A stretch of DNA of 64,000 bases from Endothia cerciana. Lineage: Eukaryota > Ascomycota > Sordariomycetes > Diaporthales > Cryphonectriaceae. Every line of letters starts with the position of its first letter. The stretch's first letter is position 1. Below, piece after piece: positions 36,966 through 48,250 of this stretch. The notes below the pieces were generated by a model. It saw only the letters and a program-made list of their open reading frames with translations, did not search any database and had not been told where the DNA came from. Made by a program: the position numbers and the translations under genes. The stretch lies in the NCBI GenBank assembly GCA_026119935.1, contig JALRMH010000044.1:248001-312000 (forward strand), written 5' to 3'.

Positions 36966-37782
36966 TGCGGAGGGGCGTTGTCGTGCTCTCTCGATGTTTT
37001 CCTTTCTTAGATGGGGATGGGAAAGGGCAGGGGGTCCCCTGGCGGCTGGCTACTCTTGGGATAAGGAGACGACAGTAATTGCCGCGTGAGGAGGGGTTGT
37101 TCTCCCCCCCCCCCCCCGAAACACCTCCCAGTCCCCTTTTCCAGCCGTCTGCTCGTGACAGCACTCTTTTGTCTACCTGGATGTTCGGCAGGATTTCCCT
37201 AACTCCGCAGTTGATGATGAAGCTTTAGACAGATACCTTTTTTCTTCTTCTTCTTCTTTTTCAGCCAATGCGGCAATGACTTCTCGACAGCTTTGTGCGC
37301 CTGTGCGATCGTCCCGGTAGATTACACTGATGGTGCTCCCTCTCAGTTTACCATCTCTTAAGTGGCCACCAGTTGGAATGTCTGGGACTCGTACTACTGA
37401 GACCATGAAGGCAGTAGTAGCACATGGTCTTCTAAGACTACCCTGCCGTTTAACATGATAATTACTGTGTGATTCACAGTATCGGTAGCCGGCCGACTGG
37501 CATGTTATCACTGATCGTCTATGGTGCCATTTGATTACATATGCGCCAGAAACATGTTGTCAAAGCATCAATTCAGCCCTCTCAAGACTAGTGTGACTCC
37601 TGTACTTTACAAAACAGGTGGTGGCTTTCTACTACCGTGAGCCCTCAAGTGATGCACCCTGCCTGTCCCGGACCGCCAGACCATAAACACCGCAGGCAAG
37701 GAAAATGCAGAAATCATCATGATTGTTTGGGAACTGTTCTATTGCGTTCCTTCATCCCTCCCTTGCCATTCTACGGCATGAT
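36966..37782. other. Convergent 3' intergenic region
   Basis: About 800 nt between the stop codons of LSB5 and BiP. It contains a poly-C run (37105-37118) and a CTT-rich pyrimidine tract near 37240-37262. No gene was seen; mostly two 3' UTRs. Confidence 0.5.
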
Positions 37783-40118
37783 TTAGAGCTCGTCGTGATC
37801 AATAGGCTCATCATCATCGCCACCGGGTGCGCCACCGCTGCCGTAAAGCTTGCTAGTAATTGGGTAGGCGACGTTGGACAGCTTCTCCTTCTGCTCCTCG
37901 AAATCCTCCGCAGAGGCCGTGGCGGCGTTCTCATCAAGCCAGTCAGTGGTCTCTTTGACGGCATCCAGGATCTAAGCGCGGGTTAGTTGTCTGTTTTGGA
38001 AACAATCTTGGATAGACCCAAACTTACAGTCTCCTTGTCTTCCTCATCAATCTTGCCACCGAGGCCATCCTCGTCATTGACCTGGTTCTTGAGGTTGAAG
38101 GAGTAGTTCTCAAGACCGTTGCGAGCCTCAATGCGCTCACGGGTGGCCTTGTCCTCCTCGGCGTACTTCTCAGCCTCAGCAACCATGCGCTCGATCTCAT
38201 CCTGGGTGAGACGGCCCTTGTCGTTGGTGATAGTGATGGACTCGCCCTTGCCAGTTCCCTTATCGACAGCCGATACCTTCAGGATACCGTTGGCGTCGAG
38301 CTCGAAAGAGACCTCGATCTGGGGAACGCCACGGGGAGCCGGAGGAATACCAGTCAGCTCAAACTTGCCGAGGAGGTTGTTGTCCTTCGTCATGGAACGC
38401 TCGCCCTCGAATACCTGAATCAGGACGACGGGCTGGTTATCGGCGGCGGTGGAGAAGATCTGGCTCTTGCGAGTCGGGATAGGGGTGTTGCGGGGGATCA
38501 GCTTGGTCATGACGCCTCCGGTGGTCTCAATACCCAGGGTCAAAGGGTTCACGTCCATGAGGACGATTTCCTCGGTGCCCTCCTCACCGGAAAGAACACC
38601 AGCCTGGACGGCGGCGCCAAAAGCGACAGCCTCATCGGGGTTGATACCCTTGCTAGCCTTCTTGCCGCTGAAGTACTCCTCAATGAGGTTCTGGACCTTA
38701 GGAATGCGGGTAGAACCACCGACGAGAACGATATCATCGATCTCCTCCTTCTTGACCTTGGCATCCTTGAGAACCTGCTCGACAGGCTTCAGGGTCTTCT
38801 TGAACAGGTCCATGTTGAGCTCCTCGAACTTGGCCCGGGTAAGGGTCTCGGAGAAGTCCTTGCCGTCGAAGAAGGCCTCAATCTCGATACGAGTAGACAT
38901 CTGGGAAGACAGAGTGCGCTTGGCCTTTTCGGCCTCGCGCTTGAGCTTGCCCATGGCCTTCTGGTCCTTGGTGATGTCGACGCTGTTCTTCTTGTTATAG
39001 TTCTTGGCGAAGTGGTTGATGACGCGCTGGTCGAAATCCTCACCACCAAGGTGGGTATCACCGGCAGTAGCCAGGACCTCAAAGACACCCTGGTCGATCG
39101 ACAGGAGAGAGACATCGAAAGTACCACCACCAAGATCGTAGACGATGATCTGACGCTCACCGTCGGTCTTGTCCAGACCGTATGCGATGGCGGCAGCTGT
39201 GGGCTCGTTGACGATGCGGAGGACGTTCAGACCAGCGATGATGCCGGCATCCTTGGTAGCCTGACGCTGATTGTCGTTGAAGTAGGCGGGGACGGTGACA
39301 ACGGCGTGGGTGACCTTCTCTCCGAGGTAGGTCTCGGCGACCTCCTTCATCTTGCCCAAAATCATGGCCGAAATCTCCTCGGGGCTGAACTTCTTCTCCT
39401 CGCCGCTGACCTTGACCTGAACGAAGGGCTTGTCATCCTTGGAAATGACCTTGAAGGGGAAGTGCTTGAGATCGCGCTGGACAGCGTCATCGGAGAACTT
39501 CTGGCCGATCAAACGTCTGTAGGTCAGGTTATTAGCAGTTGTCCCCCTAGGTCGTATGACAGCCGCACCTGTAGCGACGGAAGAGACACGTACTTGATAT
39601 CGAAGATGGTGTTGGCTGGGTTCGCCGCAGCCTGGTTCTTCGCGGCGTCACCGACTAAACGTTCTTCCTCAGTGAAAGCAACATAAGATGGAGTGATTCG
39701 GTTTCCTGTTGGAAAAAGCGAAAAAATATTAGTCTGTGGCCACGTTGTCATTAGGATTGAGGGGTCGTAGATGTCCTGACGCACCTTGATCGTTGACCAG
39801 AATCTCGACATTGCCCTTCTTCATCACACCGACACAGCTATATGTTGTACCCAGATCCTGTGGAAACAAAGTCAGTTGATGCTATAGAAAGGTCGAGCGG
39901 TTTGGGGGGGGGGGGGGAGCTGAGAAGTTCCGCCCACCAACTCTGGCAAACAAACAACAGATGGGCGCATAAAAACTTACAATACCAATGACAGTACCAT
40001 AGTTGTCGGTATCATCAGCCTTGGCCTGTCCAACCCAGGCCAAGGGAGAGAAGAGTAGGAACATCCAGAAGACCAAGCCCAGGCCCATGGCCAGGCTGCT
40101 TCTCGACCGCGTCTCCAT
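37783..40118 (-). CDS. kar2: ER-lumenal Hsp70 chaperone BiP/KAR2
   Basis: Five exons: 40118-39981, 39857-39785, 39705-39594, 39516-38028 and 37971-37783, giving 666 residues. The introns are 123, 79, 77 and 56 nt. An N-terminal signal sequence (about residues 8-32) is followed by the Hsp70 signature IGI/DLGTTYSC split exactly by intron 1. Further Hsp70 motifs are VGDAAKNQ, RIVNEPTAAAIAYGLDK, IVYDLGGGTFDVS and VLVGGSTRIPKVQ. The substrate domain follows, and the last four residues are HDEL, the fungal ER-retrieval signal (stop TAA at 37783-37785). BiP is the ATP-driven chaperone of ER folding, translocation and ERAD, and it restrains Ire1. All joins keep phase and no key residue is missing. 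Expression should rise under the unfolded-protein response; a possible UPRE core lies at 40756-40762. Confidence 0.97.
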
Positions 40119-41651
40119 GGCGGCGAGTTCTGTAGTGGGTGGTTGTGGTTGTTCGGCGAACAGAAGAAGGAAATGGGGGGGGGGGTATCACAAGAGAGAG
40201 AAAGAAAGAGGCGTGATGAAGAAAGGGCCGATCGCTTGCTCAAGCCTGGTGTCGGCGAGGTATGCGAAGTGCAAAGAATGGGGCTGAGAAGGGAGGTTGG
40301 TGGAGGTTGAAGGTGGGAAGAGAGAGGGAGAAGTAGTAGCAGTCAGGTCGGCGCTGAAATATTGCTGGTTGAAGCTCAAATGTCAATGTGGCCAGTTCTC
40401 ATAAGGAAGCCAGATCTCACTAGTACGAACAGGGGTCCGGCGGCAATAACTCTTAATCGATAAGGCAGTGGGCTGGAGTAGCTGCTAACTTTAGACAGGC
40501 CATCAGCAGTGCTTATGAAGATAAGGTGATACATATTCCTTCCAGGGGCCGCTTTGACCTGTGCCCACTGCAGGGACGGGTACGCATGTGAATAGGCCAC
40601 CTTGCACAGACAGACTACTGAAGAAGTTTCTATTTTCCCCCGTCCAGGAGCTAGCTGGCTCACACCTCCTAGCCATTATGACTCTTCACCTGGAAACAAG
40701 GCCACATAGGGGCACAAAGAGCCATGGGTTCCTTCTGCCTCTCTCTCTGAACTGCCAGCGTGGCCTCTCCGGATAATTTGACAGGAGCCATCAGTACCAC
40801 AGTAGGACCATAATATGCGGTAACCCTCATGCAGAGCTTCAGCCAGGCCCCTCCCCACACGGCTCCACTACCCAGCCAGATCTTCCCTTCCAGAAGGATC
40901 TCTGAGCTTCTCCCACCGTGGAGCCGGTGTCTAATCCCAACATCCCAGGCACCATCTCCTCCTTGGTGTCTCCCTCCGCAATCCCGAGACGTGGTCACAT
41001 TCGAAGCTCGGTATAGTTCCACGATTCCTTGCGTATATATGTGACGAAGGCATCTGAGATATCTTTCGACGTGTAGTTCTCACTGCAGATAACCTTGCTT
41101 GAACATAAGTTATCCCTCATCAGAAGGGATCTGCCTGCGACGACCCAGCCCTGCTTGGTATGGACCACCGGGAACCTCCCCAGATCACACGTGACAACCC
41201 GGCCCGGGGAGCTTCGGGGGTCCGGCCTCAAGGTGCTCGACCCGCTCCGCCCTTTTGTTCCACGCGGCGTGACCTTGCCCATCGGCTTGATGACGCGGGG
41301 CGTGCCCTTGTGGACCCTTTTTTGCTCTTTTTCTCCGGCTGTTTTCTGATGATCTTGCCGCGTGCTCTTTCGTGATCAGCCCTGAGTGGTGCGTGCCACC
41401 GGGCTTCTTCGAAGACGAGCATGGGAAGAGGAGCCGGGATCGCAGCAGACTCGTAGTAGCAGGGCACGATGTCGAGCAGGAGTTCCATCAGATGGACCCC
41501 GTCCAGCGTGGTCTTCTGCTTCCGCATACGGTGACATCCCACGGGCAAGAAGTATATGCCAAACCCAGAAGGCAGGGGACAAGTGGCAGTCTTAAGGAAG
41601 GCCACCCACGAACGAGAGGTAGAATAGGATGAAGTTGATGCCCTTGGCTGA
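40119..41651. other. BiP promoter region and HBS1 3' flank
   Basis: About 1.5 kb between the BiP start and the HBS1 stop, both on the minus strand. A poly-C tract on the minus strand (40178-40187, read as G on the plus strand) lies close upstream of the ATG. No protein-coding gene was seen; longer frames at 41228-41605 have no recognisable content. Confidence 0.5.
40756..40762 (+). promoter_or_regulatory. Possible unfolded-protein-response element core upstream of BiP
   Basis: CAGCGTG, the core of the yeast KAR2 UPRE, about 640 nt upstream of the BiP start codon. A 7-mer can occur by chance in this interval. A GAAGTTTC heat-shock-like core (GAAnnTTC) lies nearer at 40623-40630. Only position and sequence support this. 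Confidence 0.25.
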
Positions 41652-44096
41652 CTACTCTATCAACCCTGCCGCGACAGTATTACCCTCGCTGCGTAGAATG
41701 ACCCGCTGCCCTTTCTCAAGTGGTAGCTTCCCTCCTTCTTCGACCCTGATCTTGATCCTCCCGACGGCTCCTGCCTTCACTATTTGTGGCTTCCTTTTGA
41801 TGATCGAGCCCTTTTGAATGTCCAGAGTTGCTGTCAGCTCCCGGACAAAGGCAGCCGCGGCCAGCCTGCCCCTATGAAGGTCCACAGGCATAGGAAAGAA
41901 GGTATCGAAAGCCAGCGCTCTCATCGTAAATACATTGACGCAAGGGATAGGGTCGGATGTCGAGCACACGACATCGCCGATGTGCACGTTGGCCTCTTCG
42001 ATATGAGACAGGTAGAGGACAACCTGCTGACCCGCGACTGCCCAGTCGACAGGCTGCTCCCGTCCGCTCCGCTCGATCGCTTTGATGTAAGCCTTCTCCC
42101 CACTTGGCTGCACCAGTACAGCATCGCCGATCTGTAGCGAGCCTGCTTCTATTCGTCCAGTTATCGTAATGGGGCTCTGCGGGGTGTCCCAGAGGTCTGT
42201 GATCATCATCCTCAGAGGTTTGGTGAGATCCTGTGGGCTCGTCATCGGTTCTGATTTCTCAAGTTCTTCGAGAAGAGTGGGCCCGGTATGCCAGGCTGCG
42301 GCTGGGTCCGTCGAGCGCCGCACGATGTTGTCTCCTTTGAGGCCGGACACAGGAACAAAGCCGATGTCCTTGACTGGGAACTTGAGTGCTTTCAGCGAAC
42401 CTAGAATCTGATCTCGGATCTCTTCAAAGCGCTCCGTGTCCCATTCCGTCATGTCGAGTTTGTTGACGGCCACAATGATCCGAAAGATGCCCATGCTCCG
42501 TAGGAGCAGGGCATGCTCTCGAGTTTGCCCCTTGAGACCTGCTTCAAAAGCGCCCTTGGCGGCATCGACGACAAGGACCGCAAAATCTGCCATACTCGTA
42601 CCAGCCAACATGTTGGGGATGAAATCTCGATGTCCAGGGGCGTCGATGAGGGTCAGTAACGTTGCCTCAGTCTCAAAGTGGTTGGTAGCAATGTCCATCG
42701 TGACGCCCCTTTGCCTCTCCTCTGTTCTCGAATCAAGCACCCATGCGAGAGCGAACGAAGATTTGCCAGCCTTTTCGGCCTCCTTCTGATACTTGTCGAT
42801 GGTCCGCTGGTCCACAACCTTCATGTCGAGTAACAAGCGGCCCAGCATGGTAGACTTCCCGGAGTCCACGTGTCCGACGACCACGAAGCTCAACTCCTTC
42901 TTCTGCCTGCTGCTCGCATACTCCTTGAGGACGTCCAGGTTTCTGCTCTTGGGTAGTGGAGCTGCTTCCACGATCTTGAGCTTGTTGAGTTCGTTGGCTG
43001 CCTCCGTGGCACCCTTTTTGGGCTTTGCCGCCTTCTTGCCTGCTGCAGGGGGGTCAGCAGCTGGTCTCTATTTGCTCCCCACGAACCGCGAACCTTGCGA
43101 CTGTGCAGTGAGGACCAAGTCATCAGGAGAGGGCTTCTCAAATGCTTCATGAAGGGCTTCAGGGGTGGTGAATGCCGTCCAGGGTGGATAGTACAAGTCT
43201 TGGAGGGTAGGCTCCGATGCCTCCGAAGCAGATTTGAAGAGAGTTCGCGCGAAGGCTGAAGGACTGGCCATATGTGTAGTGGCATAATCCGATGTGCCGT
43301 CGGTATGTGATCCAACGAATGGAATATTCATTGCTGAGGTGGTCTGCCCTTGGGTGGTCGGTGCTGAGATGGTTGGTGTTTGAATAGTCGGTGCTTGGGT
43401 AGCCGGCGCTGGAATAGCCGGAACTGGGTCGTTGAGTGCCTCCCTATGGCGTTCATTGTTTTGGGTGCTCCCTCTTTGGGATATATCCTGAGACCGTAGG
43501 GGGAGGGTCGACTCTCCCGCCTTGCGCTTCCTGGCGGCCGCCAGAGCCTGGAGCTTGGACATCTTCGGCTGAGAAGATGAGCCACCCAGTAGCCCGCCAC
43601 GTAGGCGTGGTGGTCTAATGAAGACTGTCTGGCGGTCCTCGGATATGCTCAGCCAGGGCATGTCGGCAAAGAAGTCTGAGCAGGTCGCACTCTCTTTTTC
43701 TGCTCCGAAGGCACCTGTTGGCACGGAAGGAAAGGGACAAGTCAGGAGACTGAGACGAGAGAAGGGCTCACCGTCGGATGAGGGGGTGGTGGTCTTGGGC
43801 TTTAATTTGCTGTCCTTCTTGGGCGGATCGATGAATTTGTTGAGCAGATAGGCGACAGATTTGTCGACGTCGTAGTAGTAATGCCACAGAGTTTCCTGGA
43901 CCTGTCGTGTCGTAACCTTGTCGGACTGTGGTCCCAGGACGCTTATCACTTCGGCCGTGGCTTCAGCCATCTGCTTCTTGTCCTCGGGACTGAGCTCCTC
44001 CTCCTCCTCCTCCTCCTCCTCTTGGTTTCCCTGACCATCGTAGTCGCTCAACTCGTCCTCATAGTCATAGTTCTGGTAGAGCCTGTGTCGAGACAT
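41652..44096 (-). CDS. HBS1: Ribosome-rescue GTPase HBS1 (eRF3/EF1A-like)
   Basis: Three exons: 44096-43772, 43714-43094 and 43039-41652, giving 777 residues. Intron 1 is 57 nt (GTGAGC...CAG, CTGAC branch). Intron 2 is 54 nt with a weak GTTCGC donor. The N-terminal HBS1_N region (about 40-95: MAEATAEVISVLG, VQETLWHYYYDVDKSVAYLL) follows a Glu run coded by a CTC/CCT repeat. A long linker has MPWLSISEDRQTVFIRPPR and PSAFARTLFKS. The GTPase core shows G1 GHVDSGKST (371-379), G3 DAPGH, G4 NKLD and G5-like VSGLKG, then EF-Tu domains 2 and 3. HBS1 delivers Dom34/Pelota to stalled ribosomes for no-go and non-stop decay. All joins keep phase. If intron 2 is not removed, translation stops after SQGSRFVGSK and gives a short protein without the GTPase (see findings). 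Confidence 0.92.
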
Positions 44097-44996
44097 CTCA
44101 GCGGCTGCCTGGGTGTGGAGCGTTCGGAGTGTGGGGTGATGGTCTTCTAGGGATGGTCTGACCGTCCGTGGGATAGTTGGTTATGAGCGGACTAGATCTG
44201 GGATCGACGGAGTTGGGATGACCGTAACCTTCGAGAGCTCGGGGAATAAGCTATACGGAGTGGATCAGCAAAAAGAAGTGCACACGAAGGTCAAATGCGA
44301 CACTGGCTTGTGAGGGCTACGGACGAGAATCGCGACGCAGGAAGTGTGGAGGGGCTAAATTACAACAAGGTAAGTGACGTCTTGCAATGATTCTGGCGGG
44401 GTGCGACGTTGGTCAACAGCCTAAATCGGCAGGCGGTCAGCTTTTAATAATAAGACAAGGCGGGTACTGCTGGTTCAATGGGCATCCCGGAATTGAAAAT
44501 CATCCGCCGCAGGCTTCCAGGCACGGCCTTGCCCTGCCAGTGCCTGCCAAAGGGACAAGTTAAGGTGGTGCACAGATTTTGAACAGTCATTACAAATGGC
44601 CACAGGTAGCAGCAGTATGAATTTTCCACATAACAAGTTGAAATACATATTTGTTTTTCTTTTCGTATACATCTTACTTCCTGATTTTCACACTGTATAA
44701 GCCTTGAAGAATACCGTGTCCCGGCCATAATCACCCAACTCGCCTACACAAAGCCTGTCAAGGTCTCGATGCTAATTATACTGAGAAGACAAACGGTATG
44801 ATTACGAAGGAATAACTCAAGAATAGAACTCACAAGAGGATAAATCGGAGCTGGATCCCCAAGGACCACAGAAACAAGCATACGGAAGTGGGCATTGGAT
44901 AGCAGCTATCCCAAGGGCAAGAAGCAGGAAGAGCTGTTACGACGGAGGGGCAACCAGGCGAGGGAGACAACAAGGCATAGAGGAAAAGAGAGAGTT

Positions 44997-45185
44997 TGTT
45001 ATATTCGCAGTCCGCCTAGCACAGAACGCTCGGTTCTGTACAGCTTCAAGACTAAATCTTGAAGAGGCAGGAAGACAGGGCTAGAGTAGAGGGGTTCGCC
45101 GGACCTCTTTTGAACCCGGTGGCCCTCGCCGGCAGGCATTTCTCTTAGGTGGCCTGCGTTGCTCCTTACTCTGCCACCCGTAACA
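44997..45185. mobile_element. LTR-like element (candidate solo LTR), 189 bp
   Basis: The block begins TGTTA and ends TAACA, a 5-bp terminal inverted repeat of the TG...CA kind usual for retrotransposon LTRs. AGAG occurs on both outer sides (44991-44994 and 45186-45189), but on the left two T residues intervene, so a clean target-site duplication is not proven. The interior has two perfect hairpins. No internal domain, primer-binding site or second copy was found in the window. Confidence 0.4.
45021..45064. repeat. Two adjacent perfect hairpins
   Basis: Hairpin 1: ACAGAAC (45021-45027), loop GCTCG, GTTCTGT (45033-45039). Hairpin 2: CTTCAAGA (45044-45051), loop CTAAA, TCTTGAAG (45057-45064). 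They are four bases apart, inside the LTR-like element. An RNA of either strand could fold here. Confidence 0.8.
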
Positions 45186-46327
45186 AGAGCAGTCTAGGGT
45201 GCTTATTTACACAGCGGAGACGGGGCTCAGATTCTTGAAGACGAGTGCTTTACACGATCTCACGGCCTTATCGAGGTATCTACTACTTTTTAGAGTGGAT
45301 GCTTCCTGACGGTCTTAGCTATAGCTTCTTTTTTTTGTGAGTTGGCCGGGGGCGATGCGCTTGACATTGCCACCGTCTATCTCAGCGGGGGTCGTCGCAA
45401 CGACCTCGGGAGAAGGGCCTCGAGGAAAGCCAGTCAAGAGAGAGGCTGTTCGGAAGAACGGCGCCTCAGAGTCTATGGGCGGTCGGACATATCCTCTCCA
45501 TGGCTCGCATTATCTTTCGGCAGTCAGGACCTTTAATCTGTATAACTCACTGTCGCTGATGTCTTTTGGCCTTATTCTCGATATGCCTGCACGTCACGTC
45601 TCTGACTCCGACGCGAACCTTCCAGTTCAGACCAAGGCTTCTGATTTATAGAGATAGTCCCTGATGTCGAGTAGTTGAATGCGAAGCCTCCTGTGGCAAT
45701 CTTGCGTTGAAGTGACGAACCGGCAGCGTTCCGGCAGGCTGGTGATATACCTCTATTCTTGTATCAAGACCTGTACATTGGATGCAGCTTTGCTGACGTT
45801 GAACTTTGTCGCATCGTGCTGTGGACTTGATGATAGGTATGAGATGTCCTGTCCTGTCCCGTCCAAGTTCATCATAGACGTTGATTCCTGTCGCAGAAGA
45901 ACAAAACGCCCAATAACTTCCTGATTTCACTCACCTGTGCTTGGGAACTGGGAGGCAGGTCGCGGTATGCAGCTGAGGTGCTGGAAATAACTTGGAAGTT
46001 TGGTAAAATAGTACCTAGGTACTTGGCAAGCTTCAAGCTTAGGTACACGTGGTACGGTACGGACGTACATCTATTGGATTCAGGGCCCCGGCGGGTGATC
46101 CCTGTCAGTGAAGATGCACTGCGGCAGGCAATTCGCAGCTGCAATGGAGGGGCTCTCGAAGTCCAGGTCGAAATTTTGGGTGGACAGGCGCTGAACTCCA
46201 CCAGCGCGTCTGTACGAGCGTCCACCATCGTTCCGCCTTCAACTTTGTCCTCCACTTCTCCCATATTGGTCTACCTAGCCGGATCAATAGATCAAGAGGA
46301 CGTGTGGACTACCGCAAATTATCCAAA

Positions 46328-48250
46328 ATGGCAATGAGTACGTCGCAAAACTTCCGTCCTCTGTGTGGCTGTAGCTTGATGGGCCTGCTGTTTACTGACT
46401 GCGCGCTGCTTGCCAGATCTGGATCTCTCGAACGGTAACGACCGCCAAATCTCCTGGGCCATGAACTAGATACTGACGGTAGCTGCAGCTGTGGTCACAA
46501 AGGACGAGCAAGGAAGACCATTCATCGTTGTCAGAGAGTACGTTTCCATATCCACCAGGGCTTTTGGGCTTAACCTACCCGCCTGAGCTCCTTTGTCTGA
46601 CAAGCTGTCGTATTCCAGCCAGGGCAAGAAGAAGAGACAGTATGGCAACGAGGCCGTCAAGTCGCACATCCTCGCAGCCCGCACCGTCGCCAACATCGTC
46701 AAGAGCTCACTCGGCCCCCGCGGCCTCGATAAGATCCTGATCTCCCCCGATGGCGACATCACCGTCACAAACGACGGCGCCACTATCCTGCAGCAGATGG
46801 AGATTACCAATCACGTTGCCAAGCTGCTGGTTGAGCTGTCAAAATCACAGGATGACGAGATAGGCGACGGTACGACCGGTGTCGTCGTCCTTGCCGGCGC
46901 TCTGCTGGAGCAGGCCGCGGAGCTGGTCGACAAGGGCATCCATCCCATCCGCATCGCTGACGGCTACGACCAGGCCTGCGACATAGCAGTGGCCGAGCTG
47001 GACAAGATCGCAGACACTATCGAGTTCAGCAAGACCGACACGGAGAATCTGTTCAAGGTGGCGAGGACAAGTCTGGGCAGCAAGATCGTCTCCAAGGCGC
47101 ACGACCAGTTCGCGCAGATCGCTGTTGACGCCGTCCTTTCCGTCGCCGACTTTGAGCGTAAAGACGTCGACTTCGAGCTGATCAAGGTCGATGGAAAGGT
47201 TGGAGGCTCGCTGGAGGATACGCTTCTGGTCAAGGGTGTAATTGTCGACAAGGACTTCTCCCACCCACAGATGCCCTCCGAGGTGCGGGATGCCAAGATT
47301 GCCATCCTGACATGCGCGTTCGAGCCGCCAAAGCCCAAGACCAAGCACAAGCTGGACATCACCACGGTGGAGGAATTCAAGAAGCTGCAGGCTTACGAGC
47401 ACGAGAAGTTCATCGAAATGATCCAGCAGATCAAGGATACTGGTGCCAACCTGGCGATATGTCAGTGGGGTTTCGATGACGAGGCGAACCACCTGCTGCT
47501 CCAGAACGGCCTTCCTGCAGTGCGGTGGGTCGGCGGACCAGAGATTGAGCTGATCGCCATCGCCACCAACGGCCGGATAGTACCTAGGTTCGAGGATCTG
47601 AAGCCCGAGAAACTGGGTACTGCCGGTATTGTACGAGAGATGTCCTTTGGTACGACAAGAGAGAAGATGCTCGTCATAGAGGAGTGCGCAAACACTCGTG
47701 CTGTCACCGTGTTCGTGCGTGGCAGCAACAAGATGGTGAGCACGCTCGTCCCTAACCCCTCCTTACTTCGCACAACTAACACAAGCCTCAGATCATCGAC
47801 GAAGCTCGCCGCTCGCTGCACGATGCCCTCTGCGTGGTACGCAACCTTGTCCGTGACAATCGCGTCGTCTACGGCGGTGGCGCCGCCGAGATTGCCTGCT
47901 CCCTGGCTGTGGAGGACGCCGCTGTGCAGACGCCCGGTCTGGAGCAGTACGCGATGAGGGCGTTCGCCGAGGCCCTCGACGCGGTTCCGATGGCCCTAGC
48001 CGAGAACAGCGGCCTGAACCCAATCGCGACGCTAGCGGAGGTCAAGTCTCAGCAAGTAAAGAGCGAAGGCCGGCGGGGCCGGGCGGGCGTGGACTGCATG
48101 CAGAAGGGCAGCAACGACATGAAGGAGGCGTTCGTCATTGACCCGCTCATCAGCAAGAAGCAGCAGCTCATGCTGGCCACGCAACTGTGCCGCATGGTGC
48201 TCAAGGTTAATAACGTCATTGTGAGCGGGTCGGGCGAGGATGACTTCTAG
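46328..48250 (+). CDS. CCT5: Chaperonin CCT/TRiC subunit epsilon
   Basis: Five exons: 46328-46337 (10 nt), 46417-46434 (18 nt), 46489-46537, 46619-47735 and 47792-48250, giving 550 residues. The introns are 79, 54, 81 and 56 nt. The tiny first exons join to MAMNLDLSNAVVTKDE followed by QGRPFIVVRDQGKKKRQYG, the expected CCT5 N-terminus. Group II chaperonin motifs follow: SSLGPRGLDKILISPDG, the nucleotide-binding GDGTTGVVVLAGALL, ICQWGFDDEANHLL in the apical domain, and VVYGGGAAEIACSLAV near the C-terminal equatorial part. The subunit forms one eighth of each ring of the cytosolic TRiC complex that folds actin, tubulin and WD-repeat proteins. All joins keep phase and no motif is damaged. The C-terminus ends SGSGEDDF. 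Confidence 0.96.

Larger units (their letters stand above)
44097..46327. other. Divergent promoter region between HBS1 and CCT5, with LTR-like insert
   Basis: About 2.2 kb between the two start codons. It carries an LTR-like element (44997-45185). No gene was recognised; frames such as 45337-45651 have no domain or codon pattern I would trust. A 5-nt-period GTACG-rich stretch near 46030-46065 (tacacgtggtacggtacggac) lies in the CCT5 promoter. Confidence 0.5.
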
